A DNA stretch of 64,000 nucleotides, from assembly GCA_965220835.1 (NCBI GenBank), contig OZ244842.1, positions 2,480,001 through 2,544,000 of the forward strand, given 5' to 3'. Positions 32,720 to 41,754 of this stretch are shown in pieces. This stretch comes from Azophilus sp965220835 (lineage in GTDB: Bacteria; Pseudomonadota; Gammaproteobacteria; Pseudomonadales; Azotimanducaceae). How positions within the stretch are numbered: the stretch's first letter is position 1; the number at the start of each line of letters is the position of its first letter. The translations under genes and the position numbers were made by a program. A model generated the notes under the pieces. It had not been told where the DNA came from. It saw only the letters and a program-made list of their open reading frames with translations, and did not search any database.

Positions 32720-33589
32720 CTAGGCAGCCAATGCGGAAAGCCGCTTGGACAGCAAGGCCTCCGCCTCTGCCACCATGAGTTCGCGCAGCGCAGCTTCGCC
32801 GGAACACTGAGGAATTGCATCCATGGCGGCTGCAATCAGCCCTTCAAGCTTCTTTCCGGCACCGGCGACGCCAAGCGCATGGGCGGCGTTGGGCCGATCA
32901 TGCTTCAAGTCCTGGCCTACGTCCTTGCCCGCGGCGGCGGGGTCGGCGGCCACATCGAGCAGATCGTCCGCAACTTGGTAGGCTTCACCCACCGCTTGCC
33001 CAACCGCCTGCCAAGGCGCTGGGTCCATTCCTGCCGAAGCGGCCCCGGCCATGGTGGCGGCCGCGAACAGCGAACCCGTCTTCGCGCTTTGATAACGTTC
33101 GAGTGGCACGTTTGGCTCGGTTTCCCAAGCTTGGCCCGCAACAATCCCCGACGGCAACCCCGTTGAATGACTCAGGACTTCAAAGACAGTCGCAGCCCGT
33201 GACGGGTTGATTGGGATCGTCCTGATCAGGTTCTGAAAGCCCAGCACGATCAGGGCATCGCCGGCGAGCAACGCCACCTGTTCGCCATATGCCTTGTGCA
33301 CCGACGGCTTGCCCCGACGGGTCTCGGCATCGTCGAAACAGGGAAGGTCGTCATGCACCAAGGAAGCGCAGTGCAGCAGTTCGATGGCGGCAGCCGCGCA
33401 ATTCGCGATTTCCGGCTGATCCCCCCCACAGGCCTCGGCAACGGCCATGCAAAGCCGCGGCCGCACCCGCGCCCCACCCGGGAATACAGCGTACCTGACT
33501 GCGTCAGCCAAAGCGGGCGGGGACAGCTCCTTCTGGGTCAAGGCCAAGGCATTCTCAAGGGCCTCTTCAATCCGCTTGCTAAGGGACAA
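32720..33589 (-). CDS. crtE: Geranylgeranyl diphosphate synthase
   Basis: 289 residues. The first Asp-rich motif is VHDDLPCFDDA and the second YQVADDLLD. Makes GGPP for carotenoids and for the bacteriochlorophyll tail. The TTG at 33589 has AGGAG seven bases upstream and fits the family start (LSKRIEEAL); another TTG at 33634 lacks a ribosome site. A putative promoter lies about 50 bp upstream. Confidence 0.94.
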   Translation of the reverse strand: MSLSKRIEEALENALALTQKELSPPALADAVRYAVFPGGARVRPRLCMAVAEACGGDQPEIANCAAAAIELLHCASLVHDDLPCFDDAETRRGKPSVHKAYGEQVALLAGDALIVLGFQNLIRTIPINPSRAATVFEVLSHSTGLPSGIVAGQAWETEPNVPLERYQSAKTGSLFAAATMAGAASAGMDPAPWQAVGQAVGEAYQVADDLLDVAADPAAAGKDVGQDLKHDRPNAAHALGVAGAGKKLEGLIAAAMDAIPQCSGEAALRELMVAEAEALLSKRLSALAA

Positions 33590-33637
33590 CCTCGAACTCC
33601 TGAATGAGAGTAAACTGCATTCGCAGATGGGCAATCG

Positions 33638-33666
33638 ACACTAGACGTGAGTTGCGGGCATGTCAA
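33638..33666 (-). promoter_or_regulatory. Putative crtE promoter
   Basis: Minus-strand TTGACA (33661-33666), 17-base spacer, TAGTGT (33638-33643). It sits between the palindromic repeats and the crtE start. Confidence 0.45.
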
Positions 33667-33668
33667 GG

Positions 33669-33886
33669 CGCGAACCTGCGGTTCGCGTTCTAGTTTCGCT
33701 GGCGCGAAACTAGGCGCGATTGCTGGCTGGAGAGCTGCGCGAGCTGGTGGTCGGGTTTTGGTTTGGCTGGCGGGAACCTGCGCGACCTTGCGGTCGCGTT
33801 CTAGTTTCGCTGGCGCGAAACTAGGCGCGATTGCTGGCTGGAGAGCTGCGCGAGCTGGTGGTCGGGTTTTGGTTTGGCTGGCGGGA
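33669..33886. repeat. 111-bp-period tandem repeat carrying bipartite palindromes, copies 2 and 3
   Basis: 33683-33775 and 33794-33886 are identical over 93 bp. Each unit begins with the two-hairpin structure also seen at 12060-12102: arms CGCGAACC/GGTTCGCG (33669-33687) or the shortened CGCGACC/GGTCGCG (about 33781-33798), then CTAGTTTCGC/GCGAAACTAG with a 4-base loop. Both arms of the third copy lack one matching base, so pairing is kept. Confidence 0.85.
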
Positions 33887-33961
33887 CGCTGGGTGCTTCT
33901 CGACGGAGAAGGGGGCGGGAGACTGTGAGGCGTAAAGTGGGGGTCGAGCGGGGGTTTTAAC

Positions 33962-35527
33962 TTGGCGCGAGTTGCTGTTGTTGGTGCGGGCATCGGCGGT
34001 TTGGTCGCTGCTTTGGAGTTGGCGCACCAGGGCTTTGAGGTGCGGGTTCTGGAACGGGCGGGGCGGCCCGGCGGCAAAGTGCGCGGCGAGCCGGTGGGCG
34101 GCGTGTCCATCGATGCGGGGCCCACCGTGTTTACCATGCGTTGGGTCTTTGGGGCGCTGTTCGACGACATCGGCGAATCGTTGGACCAACGTCTCACCTT
34201 GAGGCGCGCGGAACGTCTGGCCCGGCACGCTTGGCCCGGCAGCCCGAACCTGGATCTGTTCGCTGACATCGAACGCTCCGCGGATGCCGTGGGGACGGTC
34301 TGCGGCACCCGGGAAGCCCAGCGCCTGCTGCGCTTTTGCCGACGGGCACAACAAACCTACGACGCCCTGCAAGAGCCGTTCATCCGCGCCAGCCGGCCGA
34401 GCTTAGGCAAATTGTTGACGCACCACGGGCGCAACGGCTTTCGCAACCTATGGCACATTCAGCCCTTCCTGCGGATGGCCTCGGTTCTGGCGAGGGACTT
34501 CAAGGACCCACGCCTGCGGCAGCTGTTCGGCCGCTACGCCACCTATTGCGGCTCGTCCCCGCACTTGGCCCCGGCGACCCTGATGCTGATCGCCCACGTG
34601 GAGCAGCAAGGCGTGTGGTTGGTTGAAGGCGGGATGGTGCGGATCGTGGACTGCCTCGTCCAATTGGCCGAGCAGCGCAACGTGCAGTTCGAGTACCGCG
34701 CTGAGGTCCAGCGCATCGTTCTCAAAGGCGGGCGCGTGGCCGCGGTGGAGTACTCCGGGGACCGGCGGCTGGCCACGGATGCCGTGGTGCTGAACGCCGA
34801 CGTGGCGGCGTTGGGGGAAGGCTTGTTTGGCCCGGCAACAATGCACGCCACACGCCGGGTGCCGCGCCAGAGCCGTTCTCTGTCCGCCCTGACCTGGGCC
34901 ATGCGGGCCAAGCCGAGCGGCTTCCCGCTGATCCGGCACAATGTGTTCTTTTCGGACCGTCCGGGCAGCGAATTCCACGACATTTTCAGCCACGGACGCC
35001 TGCCGACCTCGCCGACGGTCTATGTCTGCGCACAGGATCGAGACGACGGTGGAATCGGCGCCAACGCCAGGGAGCGGCTGTTCTGCTTGGTGAACGCCCC
35101 CGCTACAGGCGACTCTCATCCGCCTGGCAAACCGGAGCTTTCAAAATGCGAACTCTCAAGATGCGCGCTCTCCAAATGCGCGCTCTCCAAATGCGAAAGG
35201 GCAGCGTTCGAGCTGCTCAATCGATGCGGCTTGGCGTTGGGTGGCTCCGCCGAGCAGGTGGTCACCACGCCGGTGGATTTCGCCCAGCGCTTCCCGGCAA
35301 CCGGTGGGGCGCTCTACGGCCGAGCATCCCACGGCTGGCGGGCCAGCTTTCTGCGTCCGGGGTCGCGCACGGCGGTGGCGGGCCTCTACCTAGCCGGGGG
35401 CAGCGCGCATCCGGGCCCGGGCGTGCCCATGGCAGCGCTCTCCGGGCGCCAAGCAGCAGCATGCTTGATGGCGGACCTCGCTTCGACGTCCGCCTCCCGA
35501 ACAACGGCTATGCGTGGTGGTACCTAG
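33962..35527 (+). CDS. crtD: Hydroxyneurosporene (methoxyneurosporene) desaturase CrtD
   Basis: 521 residues, CrtI-like flavoprotein. FAD motif VAVVGAGIGGLVAALELA at residues 4-21; C-terminal GLYLAGGSAHPGPGVPMAA is diagnostic. It introduces the 3,4 double bond in acyclic carotenoids. A run of four pentapeptides (ELSKC, ELSRC, ALSKC, ALSKC; about residues 392-411) interrupts the normally plain region before the C-terminal domain. The start is TTG with no clear ribosome site. The 3' end overlaps crtC by 67 bp. Confidence 0.92.
   Translation: MARVAVVGAGIGGLVAALELAHQGFEVRVLERAGRPGGKVRGEPVGGVSIDAGPTVFTMRWVFGALFDDIGESLDQRLTLRRAERLARHAWPGSPNLDLFADIERSADAVGTVCGTREAQRLLRFCRRAQQTYDALQEPFIRASRPSLGKLLTHHGRNGFRNLWHIQPFLRMASVLARDFKDPRLRQLFGRYATYCGSSPHLAPATLMLIAHVEQQGVWLVEGGMVRIVDCLVQLAEQRNVQFEYRAEVQRIVLKGGRVAAVEYSGDRRLATDAVVLNADVAALGEGLFGPATMHATRRVPRQSRSLSALTWAMRAKPSGFPLIRHNVFFSDRPGSEFHDIFSHGRLPTSPTVYVCAQDRDDGGIGANARERLFCLVNAPATGDSHPPGKPELSKCELSRCALSKCALSKCERAAFELLNRCGLALGGSAEQVVTTPVDFAQRFPATGGALYGRASHGWRASFLRPGSRTAVAGLYLAGGSAHPGPGVPMAALSGRQAAACLMADLASTSASRTTAMRGGT
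35135..35194 (+). repeat. Four 15-bp tandem repeats inside crtD
   Basis: Units at 35135-35149, 35150-35164, 35165-35179 and 35180-35194; the last two are identical (GCGCTCTCCAAATGC). They add 20 residues, each unit ending in Cys, and keep the frame. Confidence 0.9.
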
Positions 35528-36399
35528 ACGGCCTGAGCGACGATACGCGCTACGGCATCACCATCATCGGCTTCGTGGGCAGCGTGTTCTCGCCCTACTA
35601 CGCTTGGGCGCGCCGAACCGGACCAACCGACCCTGAAGCGCACTGCGCCTTCAACGCCGTGCTTTACGGGCCGCGCCGCGGACGCTGGTCCATGACCGAA
35701 AGGAGCAGCCAGTCCTTAAGCCGCTCGGGCGACAGCTTGAGCATTGGCCCGAGCGCCATGCGGTGGGGCGGCAGCGGCTTGATTGTGGACATTGACGAGG
35801 TCACGGTGCCCCTCCCCTCGCGCCTCCGCGGCAAGGTGCGCTTAAGCCCCAGCTTTCCCGCCACTTTCACAGCCGCATTAGATCCGGCCGGCATCCACCA
35901 CTGGAGCCCGATAGCCCCGGTCGCCAGAATTGAGGTCGAATTCGAGCAACCTCGATTGCGCTGGAGCGGGCGGGGCTACCTGGACACCAACTGGGGAGGG
36001 GCGCCGCTGGAGGATGCCTTCCTGCAATGGAACTGGTCCCGGGCGCACAATGCCCGCGGCAATGCCCTGATACTCTATGATCGCGAGACAATCAGCGGCG
36101 AGCAAAGCCTCTTGGCGCTGGAATTCGGGCCCGATGGCGCACCGAAGACGTTCCCGGCACAGGCCCAGGCCCCGCTTCCGAAAACGCTGTGGCGGGTCTC
36201 GCGAACAACCTACGCCGACAACGGACGCGCCAAGGTCCAAAGGACGCTGGAAGACACACCCTTTTACGCCCGCTCCTTGCTGGCCACCCAATTGCGAGGC
36301 GAACAGCTCGTGTCGATGCATGAGAGCTTGAGCTTGCAGCGATTCAAGCAAGCCTGGGTTCAAGGCCTGCTGCCGTTCAGAATGCCCCGCCGCGGCTAA
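35461..36399 (+). CDS. crtC: Carotenoid 1,2-hydratase (hydroxyneurosporene synthase)
   Basis: 312 residues. The motif NGYAWWYLDGLSDDTRYGITIIGFVGSVFSPYYAW-type start (NGYAWWYLDGLSDD then VGSVFSPYYAW) and DTNWGGAPLEDAFLQW are characteristic of CrtC. Adds water to the psi end group. The ATG at 35461 fits the family; the frame is open upstream within crtD. Converges on crtB with a 4-bp overlap. Confidence 0.93.
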   Translation: MLDGGPRFDVRLPNNGYAWWYLDGLSDDTRYGITIIGFVGSVFSPYYAWARRTGPTDPEAHCAFNAVLYGPRRGRWSMTERSSQSLSRSGDSLSIGPSAMRWGGSGLIVDIDEVTVPLPSRLRGKVRLSPSFPATFTAALDPAGIHHWSPIAPVARIEVEFEQPRLRWSGRGYLDTNWGGAPLEDAFLQWNWSRAHNARGNALILYDRETISGEQSLLALEFGPDGAPKTFPAQAQAPLPKTLWRVSRTTYADNGRAKVQRTLEDTPFYARSLLATQLRGEQLVSMHESLSLQRFKQAWVQGLLPFRMPRRG

Positions 36400-37481
36400 C
36401 CTGCCACGCGCGCCGTCCTGCCGTCTTGGCGCAGCGACTCCCCGTATTCGCGCCGCTTCAGCTTGTCGAACAGCTCCATGGTCCAGACGATTTTGCCGAT
36501 GGGGTCGAAGCCGTCGGAGGCCGGGGCACGGCGGGGTCTTGGCGGAGCGGTGTTTTGAACCGCCTCCACAAGAAAACGCACCTGGGCCAAGGGCGGCCCC
36601 GACAAGTCGAGCCAGTGCGACCGAGCCAGCGTGCGCAAGACCGCCGAGGCCTTGCGCATTGAGCCAACCGCCGCGCGGCGGGAGACGGAGTCGCAGCCGT
36701 GGCGTTCAACTTCCCGGCCAATCTCCGCGTACACGAAACGCGCCGTGCCGATGCCGAGCCTGCACGACGGCGGCAACGCCGCAATGCCTGCTTCGGCGCG
36801 GCCGTAGAGGTGCTCCGCGGCGGCGAGCAGGCGTTCGACCACGGCGCCGAGCGCCGGGCTGAACTCGGGCCGGGCGAGCCAAGCGTCGGGGTCGATGCCA
36901 GCCTCGCGCATCCAGTCTTCGGGCAGGTACAAGCGCCCGGCGGCCGCGTCCTCGCCCACGTCGCGGGCGATGTTGGTCAACTGCATGGCCACGCCGAGCT
37001 CACAGGCGCGGACCAAGACCTCCGGCGCGCGCACGCCCATCAGCAGGGCGCACATGGCCCCCACGGAACCGGCCACCCTAGCCCCGTAGGCGCACAGGCT
37101 CGGCAGGTCCGGGTAACGCCGGCCCGATGCGTCCCACTCGAATCCTTCCACCAGCGCTTCGGGCAGCTCCCGAGGTATGGCGAAGGCCCTCACCACGTTG
37201 GAAAACGCAGCGTCGATGCTGTTCTCGCCCGGCGTGCCACGATAGGCGGCGTCCAGCCGCTCGCGGACTTCCGCCAGACCATCCTCGCTGGCATCGCTCA
37301 GGTCGATCAGGTCGTCCGCAACGCGGCAGAAGGCATACAGGGCGGATGCCGGTTCGCGGACCCTTGTCGGAAGCAGGCGGGAGGCGACGTAGAACGACTT
37401 GGACCCGGCTCGCAGTTTCTCCGTGCAGCGATCAAGCTGCTCAGGGCTGATGATGTCAGTGTTCTGAAAAAGCATGGGCAT
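36396..37481 (-). CDS. crtB: Phytoene synthase
   Basis: 361 residues; condenses two GGPP. Substrate-binding motifs are RVADDLIDLSD and QLTNIARDVGEDAAAGRLYLP. ATG at 37481 overlaps the crtI 3' end by 26 bp; an ATG at 37475 is equally possible. Last gene of the long minus-strand run. Confidence 0.95.
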   Translation of the reverse strand: MPMLFQNTDIISPEQLDRCTEKLRAGSKSFYVASRLLPTRVREPASALYAFCRVADDLIDLSDASEDGLAEVRERLDAAYRGTPGENSIDAAFSNVVRAFAIPRELPEALVEGFEWDASGRRYPDLPSLCAYGARVAGSVGAMCALLMGVRAPEVLVRACELGVAMQLTNIARDVGEDAAAGRLYLPEDWMREAGIDPDAWLARPEFSPALGAVVERLLAAAEHLYGRAEAGIAALPPSCRLGIGTARFVYAEIGREVERHGCDSVSRRAAVGSMRKASAVLRTLARSHWLDLSGPPLAQVRFLVEAVQNTAPPRPRRAPASDGFDPIGKIVWTMELFDKLKRREYGESLRQDGRTARVAG

Positions 37482-38958
37482 GGGGAATCAGTGACTCCAA
37501 AACTTTAGCGGAAGATAGCACGCCCGGCACGCCAGCGCCCGGATGCGTGCCCGATCCCACCAGATAGAGGCCGCGCACGTCTTCACTCCTGTTGTGCGGC
37601 CTGAACCACGCGCTTTGCAGCAACACCGGCTCGAGGCTGAACGCGGCGCCGTTCACCGACAGCAACCGATCTTGGAAGTCCTGCGGCGTGGCAATCCGCG
37701 ACGTGATCAAGTTGTCCTCCAAGTCCGGCAACAGCGAATCACTCAAGTGTCTCGATATGGCACGGCGGTATTCCTCCCCCCGGGCAGCCCAGTCTACCCC
37801 AGCTGCCAGGTTGGGCACGGGAGACAGCACATAGAACGCATCACAGCCAGCAGGCGCCATCGTGGGATCGGTGGCGGTTGGCCGATGCAGATAGAGACTG
37901 AAGTCGCTAGGCAATATCTTGCGGTTGAAGATGTCGCGGAGCAGCTCTTCGTAGCGCTCGGACAGCAGGATCGTGTGGTGGCCCACCTCCGGGTACTGGC
38001 GCCGGGTTCCGAAGTACCAAACGAACAGGCTCATGGAGTATCTGGCCTTGCTCAAGCGCGCGTCCGTCCACCGGCGGCGGGCGCTGGCCGGAACCAACTG
38101 CTGGTAGGTCCAGGCCGCATCCGCGTTGGACACCGTCACGTTGGCCTCAAGCACTTCGCCCGACGCCAGCCGAACGCCGGTCGCGTGGCCGTCACGCACC
38201 TGAATCTCGGAGACTTCCGCGCCCAAGCGAACGGTTCCGCCTTGGCGCTCGATCAGGCCCACCATGCCCTCGACAATGCGCCCCGTGCCGCCCATCGCGT
38301 AGTGAACGCCCCAACGTTGCTCCAGCGAAGGAATCAGGCCATAAATGGCCGCCACATCAAGGGGGTTGCCGCCGATGAAAAGCGGGTGGAAGCTGCAGGC
38401 GAAACGCAACCGAGGGTCCTTCATGTGGCTGCACACAACGCTGTGCAGGCTCCGATAGGCGCGCAGCCGCAGCAAGTCAGGCAGAGTGCGCAGCATGTCG
38501 CGCCAGCGCCCGAAGTGAAAGTCCCCAAGCTCCTCGAAGCCGATGCGGCAGCATTCGTCCGCAAAGCGCATGAATTGACGATAGCCCTCCACGTCACCCG
38601 GCGAGAGCTCGGCAATTTGCGCGGCCATATGGTCGCGGTCATCGAACCACTCCAGGGTTTCTCCGTTGCTGAACTGAATGACGTAACCAGGGGATAGCCG
38701 CCGAAGCTCGACGTCCTCAGCCAACGCGCGTCCGCCGAGCGCCCACAACTCCTCAAGCAGGAAGGGCGCCGTGATGATGGTCGGCCCGGCATCGAAGGTG
38801 AAGCCATCCTGCCGGTGCACGTAGGCCCGGCCGCCGGGGCGATCGAGCTGCTCGACGACAGTGACCTGCCAACCTCGGGCGCCGAGCCGGATCGCCGCCG
38901 CGAGGCCGCCGAACCCGCTGCCGACAACCACCGCTGAAGGTTTCCGATCAGAGCGCAT
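37456..38958 (-). CDS. crtI: Phytoene desaturase CrtI
   Basis: 500 residues. FAD motif VVVGSGFGGLAAAIRLG near residues 9-25 and C-terminal GLYLVGSGTHPGAGVPGVL. Desaturates phytoene to neurosporene or lycopene; with CrtC, D and F and no crtA, products of the spheroidene or spirilloxanthin series are expected. ATG 38958 fits the family; the longer frame overlaps bchO. Confidence 0.95.
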   Translation of the reverse strand: MRSDRKPSAVVVGSGFGGLAAAIRLGARGWQVTVVEQLDRPGGRAYVHRQDGFTFDAGPTIITAPFLLEELWALGGRALAEDVELRRLSPGYVIQFSNGETLEWFDDRDHMAAQIAELSPGDVEGYRQFMRFADECCRIGFEELGDFHFGRWRDMLRTLPDLLRLRAYRSLHSVVCSHMKDPRLRFACSFHPLFIGGNPLDVAAIYGLIPSLEQRWGVHYAMGGTGRIVEGMVGLIERQGGTVRLGAEVSEIQVRDGHATGVRLASGEVLEANVTVSNADAAWTYQQLVPASARRRWTDARLSKARYSMSLFVWYFGTRRQYPEVGHHTILLSERYEELLRDIFNRKILPSDFSLYLHRPTATDPTMAPAGCDAFYVLSPVPNLAAGVDWAARGEEYRRAISRHLSDSLLPDLEDNLITSRIATPQDFQDRLLSVNGAAFSLEPVLLQSAWFRPHNRSEDVRGLYLVGSGTHPGAGVPGVLSSAKVLESLIPHAHAFSEH

Positions 38959-38965
38959 CCGACGC

Positions 38966-39928
38966 TCAGGTGACCGCCGACAGTCTTGATCCGCCGCCCA
39001 CGCCCGCGTTCCTGGCGGCGCGCAACAGCAGCGCCGCAGCGGTTCTGGGCCGCTCTTCGTGGGCAAGGTGGCCGAGCGAAGGCAGGCGAACAACCTGCGC
39101 TTGGGGACAAATCGCCTGAACGCGATCCGCCTGCTGGGGGGGCACCGTGGTGTCCCCTTGGGCGGCTATGAGCAACAGCGGCGTGGACAGCCGGGGCAGG
39201 TCGCGGGCCAAGAGGTCAAGGCGCCAGTTGGCCATCATGTTGAGCGCCCCCGCCACGTGGCTGGGGTTCTGGAGCAGCCGCCGGTAGTCGGACAGGGCAT
39301 CATCGGGCAGCTTCGAGCCGGTGCCGTCGATCAGCCGCTCAGCCAGGTCGGTCCGGGCAGCCTGCCAAGCGAACAGGCGGGACGGGATGCCGCTCGACGC
39401 CAGCAACCTCGCCGCTGGCGAGAACAGCAGGCCGGGCATGCCGCGCAGCGGCAACAGCGCGCCGTTGATGCTGACAACCGCCGCCGGATCGATGCGCTGG
39501 TCGAGGCACATCCGGGCGAGGATGGCGGCGCCGGCGGAGTGCCCGACGGCCAGGCGTGGCCGGCATTCCAAGTGGGCCAGCAATCCGTCCACAGCTTCCG
39601 ACATTGCCGGCAGGGTGAGCCGCAAGGCGGTTGGCGACGTGGTCAACCCATGCCCAGGAAGGTCCACGGCCAACAACCGAAAGTGCGGCGCCAGCAACGG
39701 CATCAGACCCCGCCAGGAATGGGAGGAGGCACCCGTCCCGTGAATGAGCAGCACCTCGGGGCCGCTGCCGGATTGCTCAACATACCAATGGTGATTGCCA
39801 ACGCGGACGAACTGGCCCGAAGCGGTGCAATTCACCTTCCCCCTGAGCCCCTTCCCCTTCACCCCTTTCCCCGCCGGCCTCTCCTCCACTGGCGGCGACG
39901 AGCGCAACGGGCCTGCCGGCGCGCTCAC
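38966..39928 (-). CDS. bchO: Alpha/beta-hydrolase BchO (Mg-chelatase accessory)
   Basis: 320 residues. Oxyanion region LLIHGTGASSHSW and nucleophile elbow GHSAGA, then a typical hydrolase fold. BchO accompanies bchID in purple bacteria; its exact role is unknown. The first ~30 residues are basic and low in complexity. Overlaps bchD by 4 bp. Confidence 0.92.
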   Translation of the reverse strand: MSAPAGPLRSSPPVEERPAGKGVKGKGLRGKVNCTASGQFVRVGNHHWYVEQSGSGPEVLLIHGTGASSHSWRGLMPLLAPHFRLLAVDLPGHGLTTSPTALRLTLPAMSEAVDGLLAHLECRPRLAVGHSAGAAILARMCLDQRIDPAAVVSINGALLPLRGMPGLLFSPAARLLASSGIPSRLFAWQAARTDLAERLIDGTGSKLPDDALSDYRRLLQNPSHVAGALNMMANWRLDLLARDLPRLSTPLLLIAAQGDTTVPPQQADRVQAICPQAQVVRLPSLGHLAHEERPRTAAALLLRAARNAGVGGGSRLSAVT

Positions 39929-41754
39929 GCGAGCGCCCCGCTCTCGGTGCGCGACTCCCCCAATTCGCGCACCATGCCCAGCAGATTCCGTGCGTCCGCG
40001 TGTGGCAAGGCGACATGGTGGGCGTTCATTGCCTCGGCCAGCTCCTGCATCGCGGCCCGCGGCCGAGGCGATGTGTCCACCAAAACGGCGGCCAGTTCCG
40101 ACGCCCGCAGTCGGCGAGCGGCCAATAGCGAGTCGGACCAGGCCTGCGCCCGTCCTGGGCTGCCGTCCAAGGCGACGTTGGCGCGCCCATCGGTCATGAT
40201 GACGTTGAGCGGATCCTGGCCCCTGCGCACCAGCGATTCGGCCAGCGACGCGGCGGCATCGATGCCCGCCGCCAACGGCGTGCCCCCGCCGCCCGGCAGG
40301 CTGGCGAGCATCCGTCGGGCGCGCGCCAGCGACCGGGTCGGCGGCAGAATGGTCTCCGCCTGGGTCTGCCGAAACGCGATCAACGCCACCTGGTCGCGCC
40401 GCACGTAGGACTCCGCCAGCAGCAGTTCAATGGCGCCCTTGACCTCGCCAAGCCGGTTCAGGGCCGAAGAACCCGAGGCATCCACCGCGAACACGGTGGT
40501 GTGGATGCGCCTTGGCTTGCGGCGCGTGATGCGCAGGTCATCGGGGACAATTTCGATGCGGCGTCGCGAGCGCCCACCGGCCGCCTGCCTCTCCCGGGCG
40601 CGCAGGCGCTGGTAGGGCGCCGCGGCACGCAGCGTTTCCATCAAGTTGATGCGCCCACCACGGCTGGGCTCGCCGGGGCGCGCGCCCGCTGGGCGGCCGC
40701 GTCCATTCATGACAGGCGTTCGGGCGCTGATGCGGCCACCCCCAGTCGGCGGCGGGAGGCGGGCAGCTCGGTGGCGTTCAGTGGCTAAGGACGCGACCGG
40801 CAGCGACAGCGCCGCCCGGCAGACAGCGACCACGATGTCCTCAAGCGAGGGTTCGAGCGCCGACGTCTCGTCACGGTCGTCGGACTGGGGCTGATCGCTG
40901 GGAGCGGATTGTTGGGCAGCTTCCTCGGGCAGCGGTTCGCCGGCCGGCTCTTGGCTGGCCGGCTCGGGCTCCCGCTGGGCCGGGGCGCGGGGCGCGAGCA
41001 CGGTCCGCGCGGCAAACTCCACGTCGGCCTGCTCAACCGTATCGCGCCCGGCCAGCGCTGCCGAGGCGCGGGCCGCTCGCGCCGCGAACAACACCGCCCG
41101 CAAGGACGGGATGCCCAGTGTCCATGCCGCGGTGGATAACGCGTTCAGGAGGTCCGGCGGGTCGGCCACGCTTGCCAAGACGCAACGGGCCTCGGCAATG
41201 CCCGCGCTCGCATCGATCTTCCCCTCAACTTCGCGCCAAGTCAGGGGCGACAGATCCAAGTGCATGCCCAGCCGGTCGAGCAGCGCGGCGGGTGGACGTT
41301 CATCCGGGCTGATGCCTTCATCGATCGCAACGATGCCGAATGCGGTGGGCGTGGCGCGCGACAGGCCGTCCCTTTGCAGCTGCACTTCGTGGGTGTCCAT
41401 GGCGGCCGTCAGGTGCGCCGCCACTGAGGGTTCGATTCGTTCCGCCATGCTCAGTATCAGCGCGCCGCCGTCCGCGTCCGCCAAGATGCCCGCATCCGCG
41501 ACCGGCCGCCCCGCACGCAGGCTGGCCGTCAGGTTGAGGCCGCCCAGCAGCCGTTCCTCGCCGATGTTCAGCGGCACGCGGCGCATGGCCGACGGGTTCG
41601 GGAAGCCCCCACGCAGCGCTTCCAGCCAGCGGTCACGGACAGGGCCTGGACCGGTGCGCACCGCAATGCCACCCACGCCTTGGGGATCGACGCCGAACAC
41701 GGCGGCCGCGAGCAAGGCGTCGCGCCACAGCGGATTGCGGGTGTCGGCGATCAC
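39925..41754 (-). CDS. bchD: Magnesium chelatase subunit D
   Basis: 609 residues: an AAA-like N-terminal half without an intact Walker A, an acidic/Pro-rich linker (about residues 265-305), and a C-terminal von Willebrand A domain with the MIDAS motif VDASGSS and TDGRANV. Works with BchI and BchH to insert Mg into protoporphyrin IX. Overlaps bchI and bchO by 4 bp each. Confidence 0.95.
   Translation of the reverse strand: MIADTRNPLWRDALLAAAVFGVDPQGVGGIAVRTGPGPVRDRWLEALRGGFPNPSAMRRVPLNIGEERLLGGLNLTASLRAGRPVADAGILADADGGALILSMAERIEPSVAAHLTAAMDTHEVQLQRDGLSRATPTAFGIVAIDEGISPDERPPAALLDRLGMHLDLSPLTWREVEGKIDASAGIAEARCVLASVADPPDLLNALSTAAWTLGIPSLRAVLFAARAARASAALAGRDTVEQADVEFAARTVLAPRAPAQREPEPASQEPAGEPLPEEAAQQSAPSDQPQSDDRDETSALEPSLEDIVVAVCRAALSLPVASLATERHRAARLPPPTGGGRISARTPVMNGRGRPAGARPGEPSRGGRINLMETLRAAAPYQRLRARERQAAGGRSRRRIEIVPDDLRITRRKPRRIHTTVFAVDASGSSALNRLGEVKGAIELLLAESYVRRDQVALIAFRQTQAETILPPTRSLARARRMLASLPGGGGTPLAAGIDAAASLAESLVRRGQDPLNVIMTDGRANVALDGSPGRAQAWSDSLLAARRLRASELAAVLVDTSPRPRAAMQELAEAMNAHHVALPHADARNLLGMVRELGESRTESGALA

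Larger units (their letters stand above)
33590..33961. other. Divergent crtE-crtD intergenic region
   Basis: No gene. It holds a putative crtE promoter (33638-33666), two copies of a bipartite palindromic repeat and a 111-bp-period tandem repeat. The 93-codon open frame crossing the repeats (33647-33928) encodes the same segment twice and is treated as repeat, not gene. Confidence 0.7.

Noticed and set aside
33647..33928. 93-codon plus-strand ORF with an internal duplicated segment
   Set aside because: It is the translation of the 111-bp tandem repeat and palindromes in the crtE-crtD intergenic region; no ribosome site and no family.
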